Below are positions 32,204 to 41,077 of a stretch of 64,000 bases of DNA, piece after piece (the first letter of the stretch is position 1; every line of letters begins with the position of its first letter). The stretch comes from Nocardia carnea NBRC 14403. Lineage in GTDB: Bacteria > Actinomycetota > Actinomycetes > Mycobacteriales > Mycobacteriaceae. Made by a program: the position numbers and the translations under genes. Where the stretch lies: the NCBI RefSeq assembly GCF_000308515.1, contig NZ_BAFV01000056.1:62001-126000 (forward strand). The letters run 5' to 3'. The notes below the pieces were generated by a model. That model was given only the letters and a program-made list of their open reading frames with translations. It did no database searches and was not told the origin of the DNA.

Positions 32204-34036
32204 CAGCGGGGCCGACTTCCACCAGGTCACCATCTCGGGGATGGTGCCGACGATGCCGTCGGTGTACATCAGGTACTGCGCGCGCTCCGGATGGTTGGTG
32301 AATACCGTCATCATCTTCGGGCCGTCGCTGTCCCAGGTGTAGTTGGTGTAGGTGCGGCTGCCGTTGGTATCGCTGGATTTCTCGGCCGTGGCGGGTAGGC
32401 CCTTCACCACCGAATCCACCTCGGCGGCGGAGTCGTAGACATAGATCCGGTAGAACGGGTCTTCGTTGTTACCGCCGCCGTAGCAGCGCCACTGCCAGGC
32501 CCATTTCCCGAAATCGGGTTCGCCGTCGTCCGGGGTGGGGGTGTAGCCGTCATCGGTTTCCCAGCATTTCGCGCCGTCGTAGCCGATTTCCTCGTCTTTG
32601 GTCGCGGGGACCATTTCGGGGAACTCTTTGCTGATCGAATCCGCGTTGGCCGCGACCGGGGCGACGGTGGTCTGGGTGCTGGTGGCGGCGCCGGCCTGGT
32701 TCCCCTGACCGCCGTCGTCACCGCTGGTGGCGAGGACCACGACACCGATCACCACACCGATCAGCACCACGAGGCCGATACAGATGGCGGCGATGAGCCC
32801 GGTATTGGATTTGGCCGGCGGCGGCCCGCCCTGCGGCATCTGCCCCATCGGCTGTGGATAACCGGTGGGCTGAGGATAGGCACTCGACCCGCCACCGTAG
32901 GGCCCGCCGGGGTTCGGATATCCCGGCCCGCTCCCGTAGGGCTGCTGGTGCATATCCCCGCCGACCGGCTGCTGCTGGAAACCGCCGGCGTACTGCGGCT
33001 GCTGCCCCGGCTGGGCGCCGCTGATGTACGGCGGTGGCTGCTGGACACCACTGGCATACGGCTGAGCTTGGGTGCCGCTGGCGTACGGCTGCGGCGCCGC
33101 GGTGCTCGGGTACGGATTCGCGCCGCTGCTGTAGGGGGCGTTCGGCGGCTGATATGTCGCCGCGATCGCGGTGGGCGGCCCCGAGCCGATAACGGGTGCC
33201 CCCGGAGAGGTCAGCGCCTGCTGCGCGGCCTCGGCGAACTCACTGCACGAGGCGAAGCGGTCGTCGGGGCGTTTGGCCATCGCCTTGGCCAGCACAATGT
33301 CCAGTGTCGGCGGCAGTTCGGGGCGGACCGCGCTCAACGACGGCGGCGGCGACTGCAGATGCCCCTGGATCACCCCGGCCGGGTTGGTGGAGGTGAAGGG
33401 ACCGTTGCCGGTGAGCAGCCAGTACAGCGAACACGCCAGTGAGTACTGGTCCGAGCGGTGGTCCAGATCGGCACCGGTGAGCTGTTCGGGCGACGCATAG
33501 GCCAGCGTGGCCGTGAATGTGCCGGTCTGGGTGAGATGCCCGGTGTCGTCGCGCAACCGCGCGATACCGAAATCGGTGAGGTAGACCCGTTCGCCGCGGC
33601 CGCCGGTGGATCGTGCCAGCAGGATGTTGGCCGGTTTGACGTCGCGGTGCATCACCCCCATTCCGTGGGCGTAGTCCAGCGCGGAGGCCGTTTCGGTGAT
33701 GATCTGCACGGCCCGTTCGGGGGGCAGTTTCTGCGGATCGACCGACGCGGCATCGATACCGTCGATGTACTGCATGGAGATCCACAGCTGCTCGTCCTCG
33801 AGCCCGCGGTCGTACACCGTGACGATATTGGGATGATCCAGGCGGGCGACCAGATCGGCCTCCCGTTCGAATCTGGCGCGCACCTCCTTATCGAAGAACA
33901 TCTCCCGATTCAGTAGTTTCAGCGCCGTCATCCGCGGCAGTCGCGGATGTTTCGCCAGGTAGACCGAGCCCATCCCACCCCGGCCGAGTTGCCGGTCGAT
34001 GACATAGCCGGCGAAAACATCGCCGTTGGCCAGCAT
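32201..34036 (-). CDS. Transmembrane Ser/Thr protein kinase (PknB-like)
   Basis: 611 residues. The kinase domain fills ~11-270: Gly-loop GRGGMGSVY (18-26), catalytic Lys40, HRDVKPANIL near 129-138, DFGIARL and the SPEQ segment. A Pro/Gln/Gly/Tyr-rich juxtamembrane linker with repeated PYASG-type units follows (about 290-400). One membrane helix lies at ~412-434 and an extracellular domain of ~175 residues carries a cysteine pair (KCWETDD, WRCYGGG). That outer domain has no PASTA signature. Start choice: ATG at 34036 with TTGGAG 5 nt upstream, directly before the kinase fold. The ligand of the outer domain is unknown. Confidence 0.93.
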   Translation of the reverse strand: MLANGDVFAGYVIDRQLGRGGMGSVYLAKHPRLPRMTALKLLNREMFFDKEVRARFEREADLVARLDHPNIVTVYDRGLEDEQLWISMQYIDGIDAASVDPQKLPPERAVQIITETASALDYAHGMGVMHRDVKPANILLARSTGGRGERVYLTDFGIARLRDDTGHLTQTGTFTATLAYASPEQLTGADLDHRSDQYSLACSLYWLLTGNGPFTSTNPAGVIQGHLQSPPPSLSAVRPELPPTLDIVLAKAMAKRPDDRFASCSEFAEAAQQALTSPGAPVIGSGPPTAIAATYQPPNAPYSSGANPYPSTAAPQPYASGTQAQPYASGVQQPPPYISGAQPGQQPQYAGGFQQQPVGGDMHQQPYGSGPGYPNPGGPYGGGSSAYPQPTGYPQPMGQMPQGGPPPAKSNTGLIAAICIGLVVLIGVVIGVVVLATSGDDGGQGNQAGAATSTQTTVAPVAANADSISKEFPEMVPATKDEEIGYDGAKCWETDDGYTPTPDDGEPDFGKWAWQWRCYGGGNNEDPFYRIYVYDSAAEVDSVVKGLPATAEKSSDTNGSRTYTNYTWDSDGPKMMTVFTNHPERAQYLMYTDGIVGTIPEMVTWWKSAPL

Positions 34037-34096
34037 GTCCGCTCCAATTCCCGCCACGCCACCGGGACCCACCGGCAGCACCTGCGTAGACGAAAA

Positions 34097-34127
34097 GCGT
34101 GACCGGACCGTAGCGGTTCGGTCACGC
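34097..34127 (-). terminator. Hairpin between the two kinase genes, possible terminator or attenuator
   Basis: Arms GCGTGACCGGACCG (34097-34110) and CGGTTCGGTCACGC (34114-34127) pair over 14 positions with one mismatch around a 3-nt loop. On the minus strand it is followed by TTTTC, so it could end transcription from the upstream kinase 240 bp away, or act in the 5' leader of the downstream kinase, whose ATG is 61 bp further on. The rest of the 330-bp gap (34037-34366) contains no gene. Confidence 0.5.
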
Positions 34128-34366
34128 GAAATCATCGAAACCATAGCAGGAGTCGATGCTTCCCCGACGGCTCTCGCCGACGGGCAAACCAGCACGCGAG
34201 ACGCCCGCCGCGCCCGGCGCGGGGATCGCCTTCGCCCGGTCGGACCCGCTCGTGCACCACGCCGCATCGGCCGTGGCCGGACCGGCTCCGGATGCCACCC
34301 CGGCGAGGTGACCGGCTTCTCGTTCGGGCAGGCGCGATCGAACGGTGGAATGTGCTGGTTATCCGG

Positions 34367-35701
34367 TCAGGGTGTGGCGCCGGGGCGTGGTGGCGGGCCG
34401 CCCATATCGGGCGGGTCCGAGCCCGGGCGACGGCGGAAGCCGGGCAGATCGATGACGGCGGGATCGGCGGGTTCCGCGCGGGGCCGCTCGACCGGCCGGG
34501 GCAGTTCGCCGGGACCGCGGGTCCCTGGACCTGGTGGCCGGAATTCGTTCGGGGCGGGCGGGGGCTCTCCCGCATTCGGGGGCGGGCGATTACCGGCGCC
34601 GCCGGGGCGCGGGCCACCACCACGGGGGTGGCGGAATTCGCTGGACCCGTACGGCGGCGCCGCCGGACCCGGATGCCGATATTCGCTGGAGGCGTACCGC
34701 GGCGGAACCACACCGGCCTGGCGGTATTCGGTGGACCGGTACGGCGGCGCCCCGCGCCCGCCGGGTTGCCCGAACTCCCCCGAACCGTAGCCGGGACCGC
34801 CGGGCCCGTGCCGCGGTCCGGGACGTAAGCGCACCCCGGGCCCCGGTGGGCGCCCGCCCCGCGGGCCCGGCGGCCGCAGCGCCGACCGAGCGGCGGCCGC
34901 GAACTCGGTACAGCTCAGGAACCGCTCGGCCGGGTTCTTGGCGAGGGCGCGCGCCAAGACCTCGTCCAGCGCCGGTGGCAGCCCGGGCCGGATCCGGCTC
35001 AGCCGCGGGACCGGTGCGGTGAGATGTGCCTGGATGAGTTCGGCCGGGTTGGTGCCCGGGTACGGGCCGGATCCGGTGAGCAACCAGAACAGCGTGCAGG
35101 CCAGCGAATACTGGTCACCGCGGTGGTCGAGTTTCGCACCCGTGAGCTGTTCGGGCGCCGCATAGGCCAGGGTCGCGGTGATGGTATCGGCCGCGGCGAG
35201 GGTGGTTTCGGCGTCCCGGACCCCGGCGATACCGAAATCGGTGAGCAGCACCCGTTCCGGCTGTCCGATGGGCGGTTTGGCGAGCAGGATATTGCCCGGT
35301 TTCACATCCCGGTGCAGCACCCCGTTGGCGTGTGCGAAGTCCAGGGCGACTCCGGTATCGCCGATGATCTGCACCGCCCGGCGCGGATCCAGGACCTGCA
35401 GGTCCACCAGCGAGGCATCGGATCCGGGCACGTACTGCATCGAGATCCACAGCTGCTTTCCCTCGGCACCGCGGTCGTAGACGGTGACGATGTTGGGGTG
35501 CTCGAGCCGGCCGGCGAGTTCGGATTCGCGTTCGAAACGCAGCCGGATCTCCCTGTCGGAGTAGAGGTCCGGGTTGAGTAGTTTGAGGGCCACCAGCCGG
35601 GGCAGCCGCGGATGTCTGGCGAGGAAGACCATCCCCATGCCGCCGACACCCAGGCGCCGTCGGATGAGATAGCCCGAGAAATCCTCACCAGGCTGGAGCA
35701 T
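34367..35701 (-). CDS. Soluble Ser/Thr protein kinase with Pro/Gly/Tyr-rich repeat tail
   Basis: 444 residues. Kinase domain ~10-270 with GVGGMGMVF (18-26), Lys40, HRDVKPGNILL, DFGIAGV and APEQLTG. It is close in sequence to the neighbouring kinase through the kinase domain, so the pair probably arose by duplication. Unlike that kinase it has no membrane helix. The tail from ~285 is rich in Pro, Gly and Arg and contains at least five degenerate ~18-residue units built around S(S/T)E(F/Y)(R/G), spaced by Pro/Gly. Start: ATG at 35701 with GAGGGGGAA about 7 nt upstream. The tail may be a docking or phosphorylation platform (inference). Confidence 0.92.
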   Translation of the reverse strand: MLQPGEDFSGYLIRRRLGVGGMGMVFLARHPRLPRLVALKLLNPDLYSDREIRLRFERESELAGRLEHPNIVTVYDRGAEGKQLWISMQYVPGSDASLVDLQVLDPRRAVQIIGDTGVALDFAHANGVLHRDVKPGNILLAKPPIGQPERVLLTDFGIAGVRDAETTLAAADTITATLAYAAPEQLTGAKLDHRGDQYSLACTLFWLLTGSGPYPGTNPAELIQAHLTAPVPRLSRIRPGLPPALDEVLARALAKNPAERFLSCTEFAAAARSALRPPGPRGGRPPGPGVRLRPGPRHGPGGPGYGSGEFGQPGGRGAPPYRSTEYRQAGVVPPRYASSEYRHPGPAAPPYGSSEFRHPRGGGPRPGGAGNRPPPNAGEPPPAPNEFRPPGPGTRGPGELPRPVERPRAEPADPAVIDLPGFRRRPGSDPPDMGGPPPRPGATP

Positions 35702-35810
35702 CGCCGAATTCCCCCTCGTCGGGTCGTGCACGATTCTACCGGTGTATCTTCCCGCACCGCCCCGGCGCAAGGCGAGGCCCGGTGTCGGTGCCGGCCGATA
35801 GTCTGACGGT

Positions 35811-36581
35811 ATGCGCATTGGAGCACACGTCCGGATGGACAGCGACCCGATCGGGTACGGCGAGCAACTCGGCGCCGATGTCGTACAACTGTTCGTGGTG
35901 GACCCACAGAGCTGGGACAAACCCGTACCCCATCCCGCCACCGAACAGATCCTCGCCAGCCCGATCGATGTGGTGGTGCACTCCTCGTATCAGATCAATG
36001 TGGCCAGCACCAACAACCGGCTGCGGATGCCGTCCCGCAACGCGGTCGCCCTGCAGGCGCAGGCCGCCGCCGATATCGGCGCGTTCGGCCTGGTCGTACA
36101 CGGGGGTCATGTGCGGTCGGACGAGGAGATGGAGGCCGGGTTCGTCAACTGGCGCAAACTCTTCGAACGTCAGCAGGACAAGGGCGGTTTCGCGGTGCCG
36201 ATCCTGATCGAGAACACCGCCGGCGGAAACCATGCCATGGCCCGGCATTTCGATACGATCGCGCGCCTGTGGGATGCGGTCGGTGAGTACGGCGCCGGAT
36301 TCTGCCTGGATACCTGCCACGCCTGGGCGGGCGGCGAAGATCTGGTGGGCGTGGTGGAACGGATCCGCGCGATCACCGGCCGGATCGATCTGGTGCATCT
36401 GAACTCCTCGCGCGACGCCTTCGATTCCGGCGCCGATCGGCACGCCAATTTCGCCTCCGGCACCATCGACCCCGAACTGCTCGCGGAGGTGTGCCGCACC
36501 GCCGACGCCCCCGTGGTGCTGGAAACCCCCGGCGAAGGTACGGCCGAAGATCTCGCCTACCTGCGCGAGCACCTCGGGTAG
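35811..36581 (+). CDS. nfo: Endonuclease IV (AP endonuclease) family protein
   Basis: 256-residue TIM-barrel protein of the endonuclease IV family, which cleaves DNA at abasic sites in base excision repair using three metal ions. Metal-ligand motifs: the histidines in VVHSSY and VVHGGH, the glutamate in LIENTAGG, DTCHAWAGG, HLNSSRDAFDSGADRH and VLETPGEG. The length matches the M. tuberculosis enzyme (End, Rv0670). Divergent from the kinase gene across 109 bp. Confidence 0.93.
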   Translation: MRIGAHVRMDSDPIGYGEQLGADVVQLFVVDPQSWDKPVPHPATEQILASPIDVVVHSSYQINVASTNNRLRMPSRNAVALQAQAAADIGAFGLVVHGGHVRSDEEMEAGFVNWRKLFERQQDKGGFAVPILIENTAGGNHAMARHFDTIARLWDAVGEYGAGFCLDTCHAWAGGEDLVGVVERIRAITGRIDLVHLNSSRDAFDSGADRHANFASGTIDPELLAEVCRTADAPVVLETPGEGTAEDLAYLREHLG

Positions 36582-37133
36582 CAGAAGCTCCGCCCACACG
36601 ATCGCCGGCCATGCCGGCAAGTTCGGTCGACGACCGTCCGCGCCGGATGCGCCCCGGCACCGCGCCCGCGGCACCCGGCCGGACTCGATTCCGGCGACTG
36701 CGCCCGGTGTGGCGTGATCTGCGTCCTTCTGGGCAAGCCCGGTGACACCGGCCGGGGGCACGATGAGCGACACTATGTCCTATGCATTACCGGCCACCGA
36801 CCGATAGGCCCGTCGAGACACCGTTGGATCCGGTGGCCCGCTCCGGCTCCTCCCCCGCCCCGGCTACCGGCCACCGGGCAGCACCCGGCCGTCCGGGTTA
36901 CCGGCCCGGAGCCGCTCGGTGAGGCGGCATCGCACCGCTCGTGGTCCCCGGGGTCGCCGCCGTGACGAGCTCCGGGCTCCGGCGCATCGCCGGCCGACCG
37001 TGCATCCCACGCCGGCGGCACTCACCGATAAGCCGTGTGGTGGTGTGATGTGTGTCCGCCCGGGGCCGAGCCGGCCGGACGAGCAGTCCTGACCTGAGGG
37101 TATTTCCGGCCGAGGCCGACGGGGGCCTACGGG
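36582..37133. other. 552-bp convergent gap, no gene seen
   Basis: Lies between the endonuclease IV and Mce genes, which converge on it. Open frames on both strands lack family resemblance and Shine-Dalgarno sites. A short self-complementary GCCGGCCATGCCGGC at about 36606 could form a small hairpin near the 3' end of the endonuclease gene. Otherwise nothing recognisable; possibly decayed coding sequence. Confidence 0.55.
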
Positions 37134-38351
37134 TCACCGCACCCCCGGCAGCCCCCCGAACAGCACCTGGAACACCGTCGGATGGTTCTGGTAGATCCGG
37201 GTGGACGGAATGTACGGGTGTACTTCTGCGGTATCGGTGACCACGTAGTCGGCGTGGCTGCCGGGCACCCGGTTCAGCACGCCCTCGCAGCGTGGTCCGC
37301 CGGTCGCGTTCACCTTCGGCAGGTCTTCGGGGTACTTGTAGGCCTCGGCACCGTACATGAAGCCGGCGTTGAAGGACGCTCCCGGAACCCGGCCGCCGAC
37401 CAGGTCCTCGGCCAGTGGCATCGCCGTGGCCAGACCGCGGATCGTGCAATCCAGCGCGGGCCGGTAATTGTCCAGTAGATCAGTGGTGGGCAGCATCAGG
37501 TCCAGTGCGGTGCCCAGATTCTGTTCGTTCTCGGCCAGGACCGCGCCGGTGGTGTCGGCCAGGCCGATCGTTTCCAGCAGCAGTGTGTCGAAGTTCTGTT
37601 CGTTCTCGGTGAGGGTGTTGCTGAGGGTGGTGGCGTTGTCGACGGTGCGGAGCAGATCGGGGGCGGTGTCCGCGTAGAGGTTGGTCACGTGGGCGCCGGC
37701 CTGGAAGTCGTGCCGGAGCGCGGGCAGGCTCGGATTGAGCTCGCGGAGCAGCCGGTCGGCGTTCACCAGGAGGTCACCGAGCCGTTCGCCCCGGCCTTGT
37801 AGGGCGGTGCCGAGTGCGGTGAGGGTGGCGTTGAGTTTCGCCGGTTCCACCATCTCCAGCACTTCGGTGAGCCGTTCGAACAGGGTGTTGAATTCGACGG
37901 TCACCGATTCACCGCGCAGTACCTGCCCCGGCCGGAGCCGGCCCGCGGGCTCGGCGGGTTCGACGAAGTTCACGTATTTGGCGCCGAACACCGTGGTGGA
38001 GCGGATATCCACGAGCGCGTTGGCCGGGACCAGGCCCATGAGATCTGGATTCATATCGAGTTCGAGGCGGACCTCCCCGTTCTCGTTTTCGACCGTGCCC
38101 ACCCGGCCCACTTCCGCGCCGCGGAACTTCACCTTGGCGTCGGGATCCATGACGAGCCCGCTGCGCGGGACCACCACGGCCACGTGTTTTTCCGGGGTGA
38201 ATCCCCCGAGGAACATCGTCAGCGAGACCACCACGATAAGGACGAGCACGAGCATCATGGCCAGCGCCGCGAGCTTGTACTGCACGGCGTTCCAGATCTT
38301 GCGCCGTGTCGTCGTGTGCCGATCGGACTGGGTGTGTACGGGTACCACCAC
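37134..38351 (-). CDS. Orphan Mce-family protein (MlaD domain)
   Basis: 405 residues. One N-terminal membrane helix (about 26-48) is followed by the MlaD/Mce domain (about 55-130: VVVPRSGLVMDPDAKVKFRGAEVG pattern, with VFGAKYVNF) and the long helical region of actinobacterial Mce proteins. Mce proteins form lipid-shuttling tunnels from the outer envelope to a YrbE permease. No yrbE or other mce gene is nearby, so this is a solitary copy; it may join a complex encoded elsewhere. Starts with GTG after AGGTGA. A TGTC/GACA operator-like site lies 54 bp upstream. Confidence 0.9.
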   Translation of the reverse strand: MVVPVHTQSDRHTTTRRKIWNAVQYKLAALAMMLVLVLIVVVSLTMFLGGFTPEKHVAVVVPRSGLVMDPDAKVKFRGAEVGRVGTVENENGEVRLELDMNPDLMGLVPANALVDIRSTTVFGAKYVNFVEPAEPAGRLRPGQVLRGESVTVEFNTLFERLTEVLEMVEPAKLNATLTALGTALQGRGERLGDLLVNADRLLRELNPSLPALRHDFQAGAHVTNLYADTAPDLLRTVDNATTLSNTLTENEQNFDTLLLETIGLADTTGAVLAENEQNLGTALDLMLPTTDLLDNYRPALDCTIRGLATAMPLAEDLVGGRVPGASFNAGFMYGAEAYKYPEDLPKVNATGGPRCEGVLNRVPGSHADYVVTDTAEVHPYIPSTRIYQNHPTVFQVLFGGLPGVR

Positions 38352-38404
38352 TCACCTGCCTTGCGATGTTCGGCACCCCGTTGTGCCGAACTGAACCGGA
38401 TTTA

Positions 38405-38420
38405 TGTCCAGACAGTTGTC
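38405..38420. promoter_or_regulatory. TGTC-N2-GACA-N2-TGTC site upstream of the Mce gene
   Basis: Reads TGTC CA GACA GT TGTC, three alternating half-sites. The first 12 bases (TGTCCAGACAGT) are identical to the site upstream of the aldehyde dehydrogenase at 42455. Related sites lie at 42358 and 47247. Probably a TetR-family operator (inference). Confidence 0.55.
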
Positions 38421-38511
38421 CATGTTATGGGTGATTCGACCCGGTCGGTACGGTTTTCACCGATTGCGTCCGGAATCCGCCGCGATCCGACATCTTCGCA
38501 GGTAGAAAGTG

Positions 38512-38546
38512 AAAAAGGCCCGCTCACCACTGGGGTGAGCGGGCCT
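38512..38546 (-). terminator. Intrinsic terminator of the P450-glutathione peroxidase operon
   Basis: Perfect 13-bp stem AGGCCCGCTCACC / GGTGAGCGGGCCT (38516-38528 and 38534-38546) with a 5-nt loop, followed on the minus strand by a run of five T. It lies 25 bp after the glutathione peroxidase stop codon and separates that operon from the Mce gene. Confidence 0.9.
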
Positions 38547-38571
38547 CGATCATAAGCGGTTACGGCATCGG

Positions 38572-39057
38572 TTACAGCGTTTTCTCGATCGCCGCGATCA
38601 GCGTGTCCGCATCCGGTGCGGTGGTCGGCCGGAATCGGCCCGCCACGGACCCGTCACGGCTGATCAGGAACTTTTCGAAGTTCCACTGCACATCGCCGGC
38701 GGCGCCCTCGGCGTCAGGGGTCTCGACGATCTCGCGGTACAGCGGATGGCGGCCGTCCCCGTTCACATCGGCCTTCTCGAGCAGCGGGAAATCGACCCCG
38801 TAGGTGGTCGAGCAGAACTGCTCGATCTCCTCGGCGGTCCCCGGCTCCTGGCCCATGAACTGGTTACACGGGAAGCCGACGACGCTGAAACCGCGGTCGC
38901 CGTAAGTTTTCTGCAATTCGACCAGACCGCTGTACTGCGGAGTCAGACCGCATTTCGACGCGACATTGACCAGCAGTACCGCCCGGTCACCCACCAGCTC
39001 GCCGAGCGTGGTCGCCGAACCGGACAGCGTGTTCACCGGAATATCTCGGACGTTCAT
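38572..39057 (-). CDS. Glutathione peroxidase family (thiol peroxidase), cysteine form
   Basis: 161 residues. NVASKCGLTPQY holds the peroxidatic cysteine, followed by GFPCNQFMGQEPG (resolving-cysteine region, glutamine ligand) and WNFEKFL (tryptophan/asparagine). Actinomycete members reduce hydroperoxides with thioredoxin rather than glutathione. The ATG overlaps the stop of the CYP125-like gene (ATGA), so it is translationally coupled to P450 expression; it may detoxify peroxides from P450 uncoupling (inference). Followed by a strong terminator. Confidence 0.93.
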   Translation of the reverse strand: MNVRDIPVNTLSGSATTLGELVGDRAVLLVNVASKCGLTPQYSGLVELQKTYGDRGFSVVGFPCNQFMGQEPGTAEEIEQFCSTTYGVDFPLLEKADVNGDGRHPLYREIVETPDAEGAAGDVQWNFEKFLISRDGSVAGRFRPTTAPDADTLIAAIEKTL

Positions 39058-40277
39058 TCGTAGCGCACCTGCCAACTCTTGATCCCGTTGATCCACCCCG
39101 AACGCAACCGTACCGGATCGGAGACCGATTTCAGGTCGGGCATGGCATCGGCGATCGCGTTGAACATCAGGTCGATTTCCAGCCGGGCGAGGTTGGCTCC
39201 CACACAGTAGTGGGTGCCGGTCCCGCCGAATCCGACGTGCGGGTTGGGGTCGCGCAGAATATCGAAGGAGAACGGACTCTCGAAACCGGACTCGTCGAAA
39301 TTCGCTGAACTGTAGAACAATCCGAGGCGCTGCCCCTTCTTGATCTCCTGCCCGCCCAGTACATGATCTTCGGTGGCGGTGCGCTGGAACGCCGTCACCG
39401 GGGTGGCCCAGCGCACGATCTCGTCCGGCGCGGTGCGCGGGCGCTGCTCCCGGTACAGCTGCCACTGTTCGGGATTGTCCACGAACGCCTTCATACCGTG
39501 CGTGATGGCATTACGGGTGGTCTCGTTACCGGCGACGGCGAGCAGGATGACGAAGAAACCGAACTCGTCGGAGGCCAGCCCGTCACCGTCGACGTCGGCA
39601 TTGACCAGCTGGGTGACGATATCGTCGGCCGGACAGCCGCGCCGCTGCTCGGCCATATTCCAGGCGTAGCCCAAAATCTCCGCGGACGCGACGGTGGGGT
39701 CGCCGTATTCGGGATCGTCGTAGTTGAGCATCTGGTTGGACCAGTCGAAAACCTTGCGCCGGTCTTCCTGCGGCACCCCGAGCAGTTCGGCGATCGCCTG
39801 CAGGGGCAGTTCACAGGCGACCTGGGTGACGAAATCACCGCCGCCGGTCTTCTTCGCCTCGTGGACGATCTTGTGCGCCCGTTCGGTGAGCGCATCGCGC
39901 AGTCCCTCCACCGCACGCGGGGTGAACCCCTTGGCGACGATCCGGCGCACCTTGGAATGTTTGGGCGGATCCATGTTCACCAGCAGCGCACCGGTCAACG
40001 CCATCTGATCCGGCGTGATATCGCCGGGCAGCCGGACGATGGACCCCTTCTGCTGCGACGAGTACAGCTCCGGGTTACGGGACAGTTCCTTGACGTCCTC
40101 GAGGGTGCTGACCACCCAATATCCGCCGTCGTTGAAACCACCCGAGGCTTCGTCGGTCTGGGCGTTCCACCACACCGGGGCGGTACGCCGCAGCATCGCG
40201 AATTCCTCGACCGGACTGCGTTGTTCCCAGAGGCCGGGGTCGGTGAAATCGAAACCCGGAGGCAGGGCGGTTGTCAT
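39054..40277 (-). CDS. Cytochrome P450, CYP125-like (steroid C26/27 monooxygenase family)
   Basis: 407 residues. Closely resembles M. tuberculosis CYP125 as I remember it: PPGFDFTDP at the N-terminus, FGFFVILLAVAGNETTRN in the I-helix, DEIVRWATPVTAFQRTA, the haem loop HVGFGGTGTHYCVGANLAR (cysteine near 358), and RLRSGWINGIKSWQV at the end. CYP125 oxidises the terminal carbon of the cholesterol side chain. In the syntenic M. tuberculosis locus this place is taken by cyp51. The ATG shares one base with the SDR stop (TGATG). No ferredoxin gene follows; a peroxidase does. Confidence 0.9.
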   Translation of the reverse strand: MTTALPPGFDFTDPGLWEQRSPVEEFAMLRRTAPVWWNAQTDEASGGFNDGGYWVVSTLEDVKELSRNPELYSSQQKGSIVRLPGDITPDQMALTGALLVNMDPPKHSKVRRIVAKGFTPRAVEGLRDALTERAHKIVHEAKKTGGGDFVTQVACELPLQAIAELLGVPQEDRRKVFDWSNQMLNYDDPEYGDPTVASAEILGYAWNMAEQRRGCPADDIVTQLVNADVDGDGLASDEFGFFVILLAVAGNETTRNAITHGMKAFVDNPEQWQLYREQRPRTAPDEIVRWATPVTAFQRTATEDHVLGGQEIKKGQRLGLFYSSANFDESGFESPFSFDILRDPNPHVGFGGTGTHYCVGANLARLEIDLMFNAIADAMPDLKSVSDPVRLRSGWINGIKSWQVRYE

Positions 40278-41077
40278 CAGGATTCCTTTCCTTCTTCCGG
40301 CAGCGGCCGCAGCGGCGCCTCCGGTTGCACCTCGACCAGCACCAGATGCGCGCCGCGCGGGGTGCTCACGACGGCCGAGACCGCGCGCGCCAGATCGCTC
40401 GCGCGCAGCATGTACGGATGCCGGGCGAGCCCCCACGACTGCCACGACTCCAGCAGCGGGCCCACGACCTCCGGTTTCGCGTTCATTCCCATACCGGTCA
40501 CCGTCGGACCAGGCCGCACCAGCGAGGCGCGGATACCGGTGCCTTCGAGTTCCATCCGCAGCTGCCCCACCATGGCCTCGACCCCGGCCTTGGCCGCGCT
40601 GTAGGCGCCGTTCCACGGCCGCGGATGCGGCGCGCAATCGGAACTGATCAGCACCACATCGCCGCGGCGGCGTTCGGTCATACCGGGCAGCACCGCATGC
40701 GCCATCCGGTGTGCGCCGATCAGATGGATCTGCACCTGATGCGCGAAATCCGCGGGCGTCATGTCCTGGATGAGGCCGAATTCGATATCCCCGGCTCCGG
40801 AAACCAGAATCTCGGTGGGCCCGATCGCTTCCTCGGCTGCAGCCACGAAGTCGTCCACGGAGGACTGGTCGGTGACATCGAGGCGGTGCGCGAACGCAGT
40901 CCCGCCGTCGGCGCGGATCTTGCCGGCCAGATCTTCGAGGATCTCGACCCGGCGCGCACCCAGCGCAACCGGATGTCCCTGTGCGGCCAGTTCCACCGCG
41001 GTGGCCGCGCCGATACCGGACGATGCACCGGCAACGATGGCCGGCCGCTTCTCGGGATGGGGTTCGAACCGGGGCAT
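40277..41077 (-). CDS. Short-chain dehydrogenase/reductase (Rv0765c-like)
   Basis: 266-residue SDR. Cofactor motif GASSGIG (about residues 18-24), LDVTDQSSV, the structural SGAGD in place of NNAG, ISSD and the catalytic YSAAK near 160. It lies between two P450 genes with one-base stop-start overlaps on both sides (TAATG upstream, TGATG downstream), as Rv0765c does between cyp123 and cyp51. Probably oxidises or reduces a P450 product; substrate unknown. Confidence 0.93.
   Translation of the reverse strand: MPRFEPHPEKRPAIVAGASSGIGAATAVELAAQGHPVALGARRVEILEDLAGKIRADGGTAFAHRLDVTDQSSVDDFVAAAEEAIGPTEILVSGAGDIEFGLIQDMTPADFAHQVQIHLIGAHRMAHAVLPGMTERRRGDVVLISSDCAPHPRPWNGAYSAAKAGVEAMVGQLRMELEGTGIRASLVRPGPTVTGMGMNAKPEVVGPLLESWQSWGLARHPYMLRASDLARAVSAVVSTPRGAHLVLVEVQPEAPLRPLPEEGKES

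Noticed and set aside
36582..37133. Additional mce or yrbE genes after the orphan Mce gene
   Set aside because: No frame in the 552 bp resembles them.
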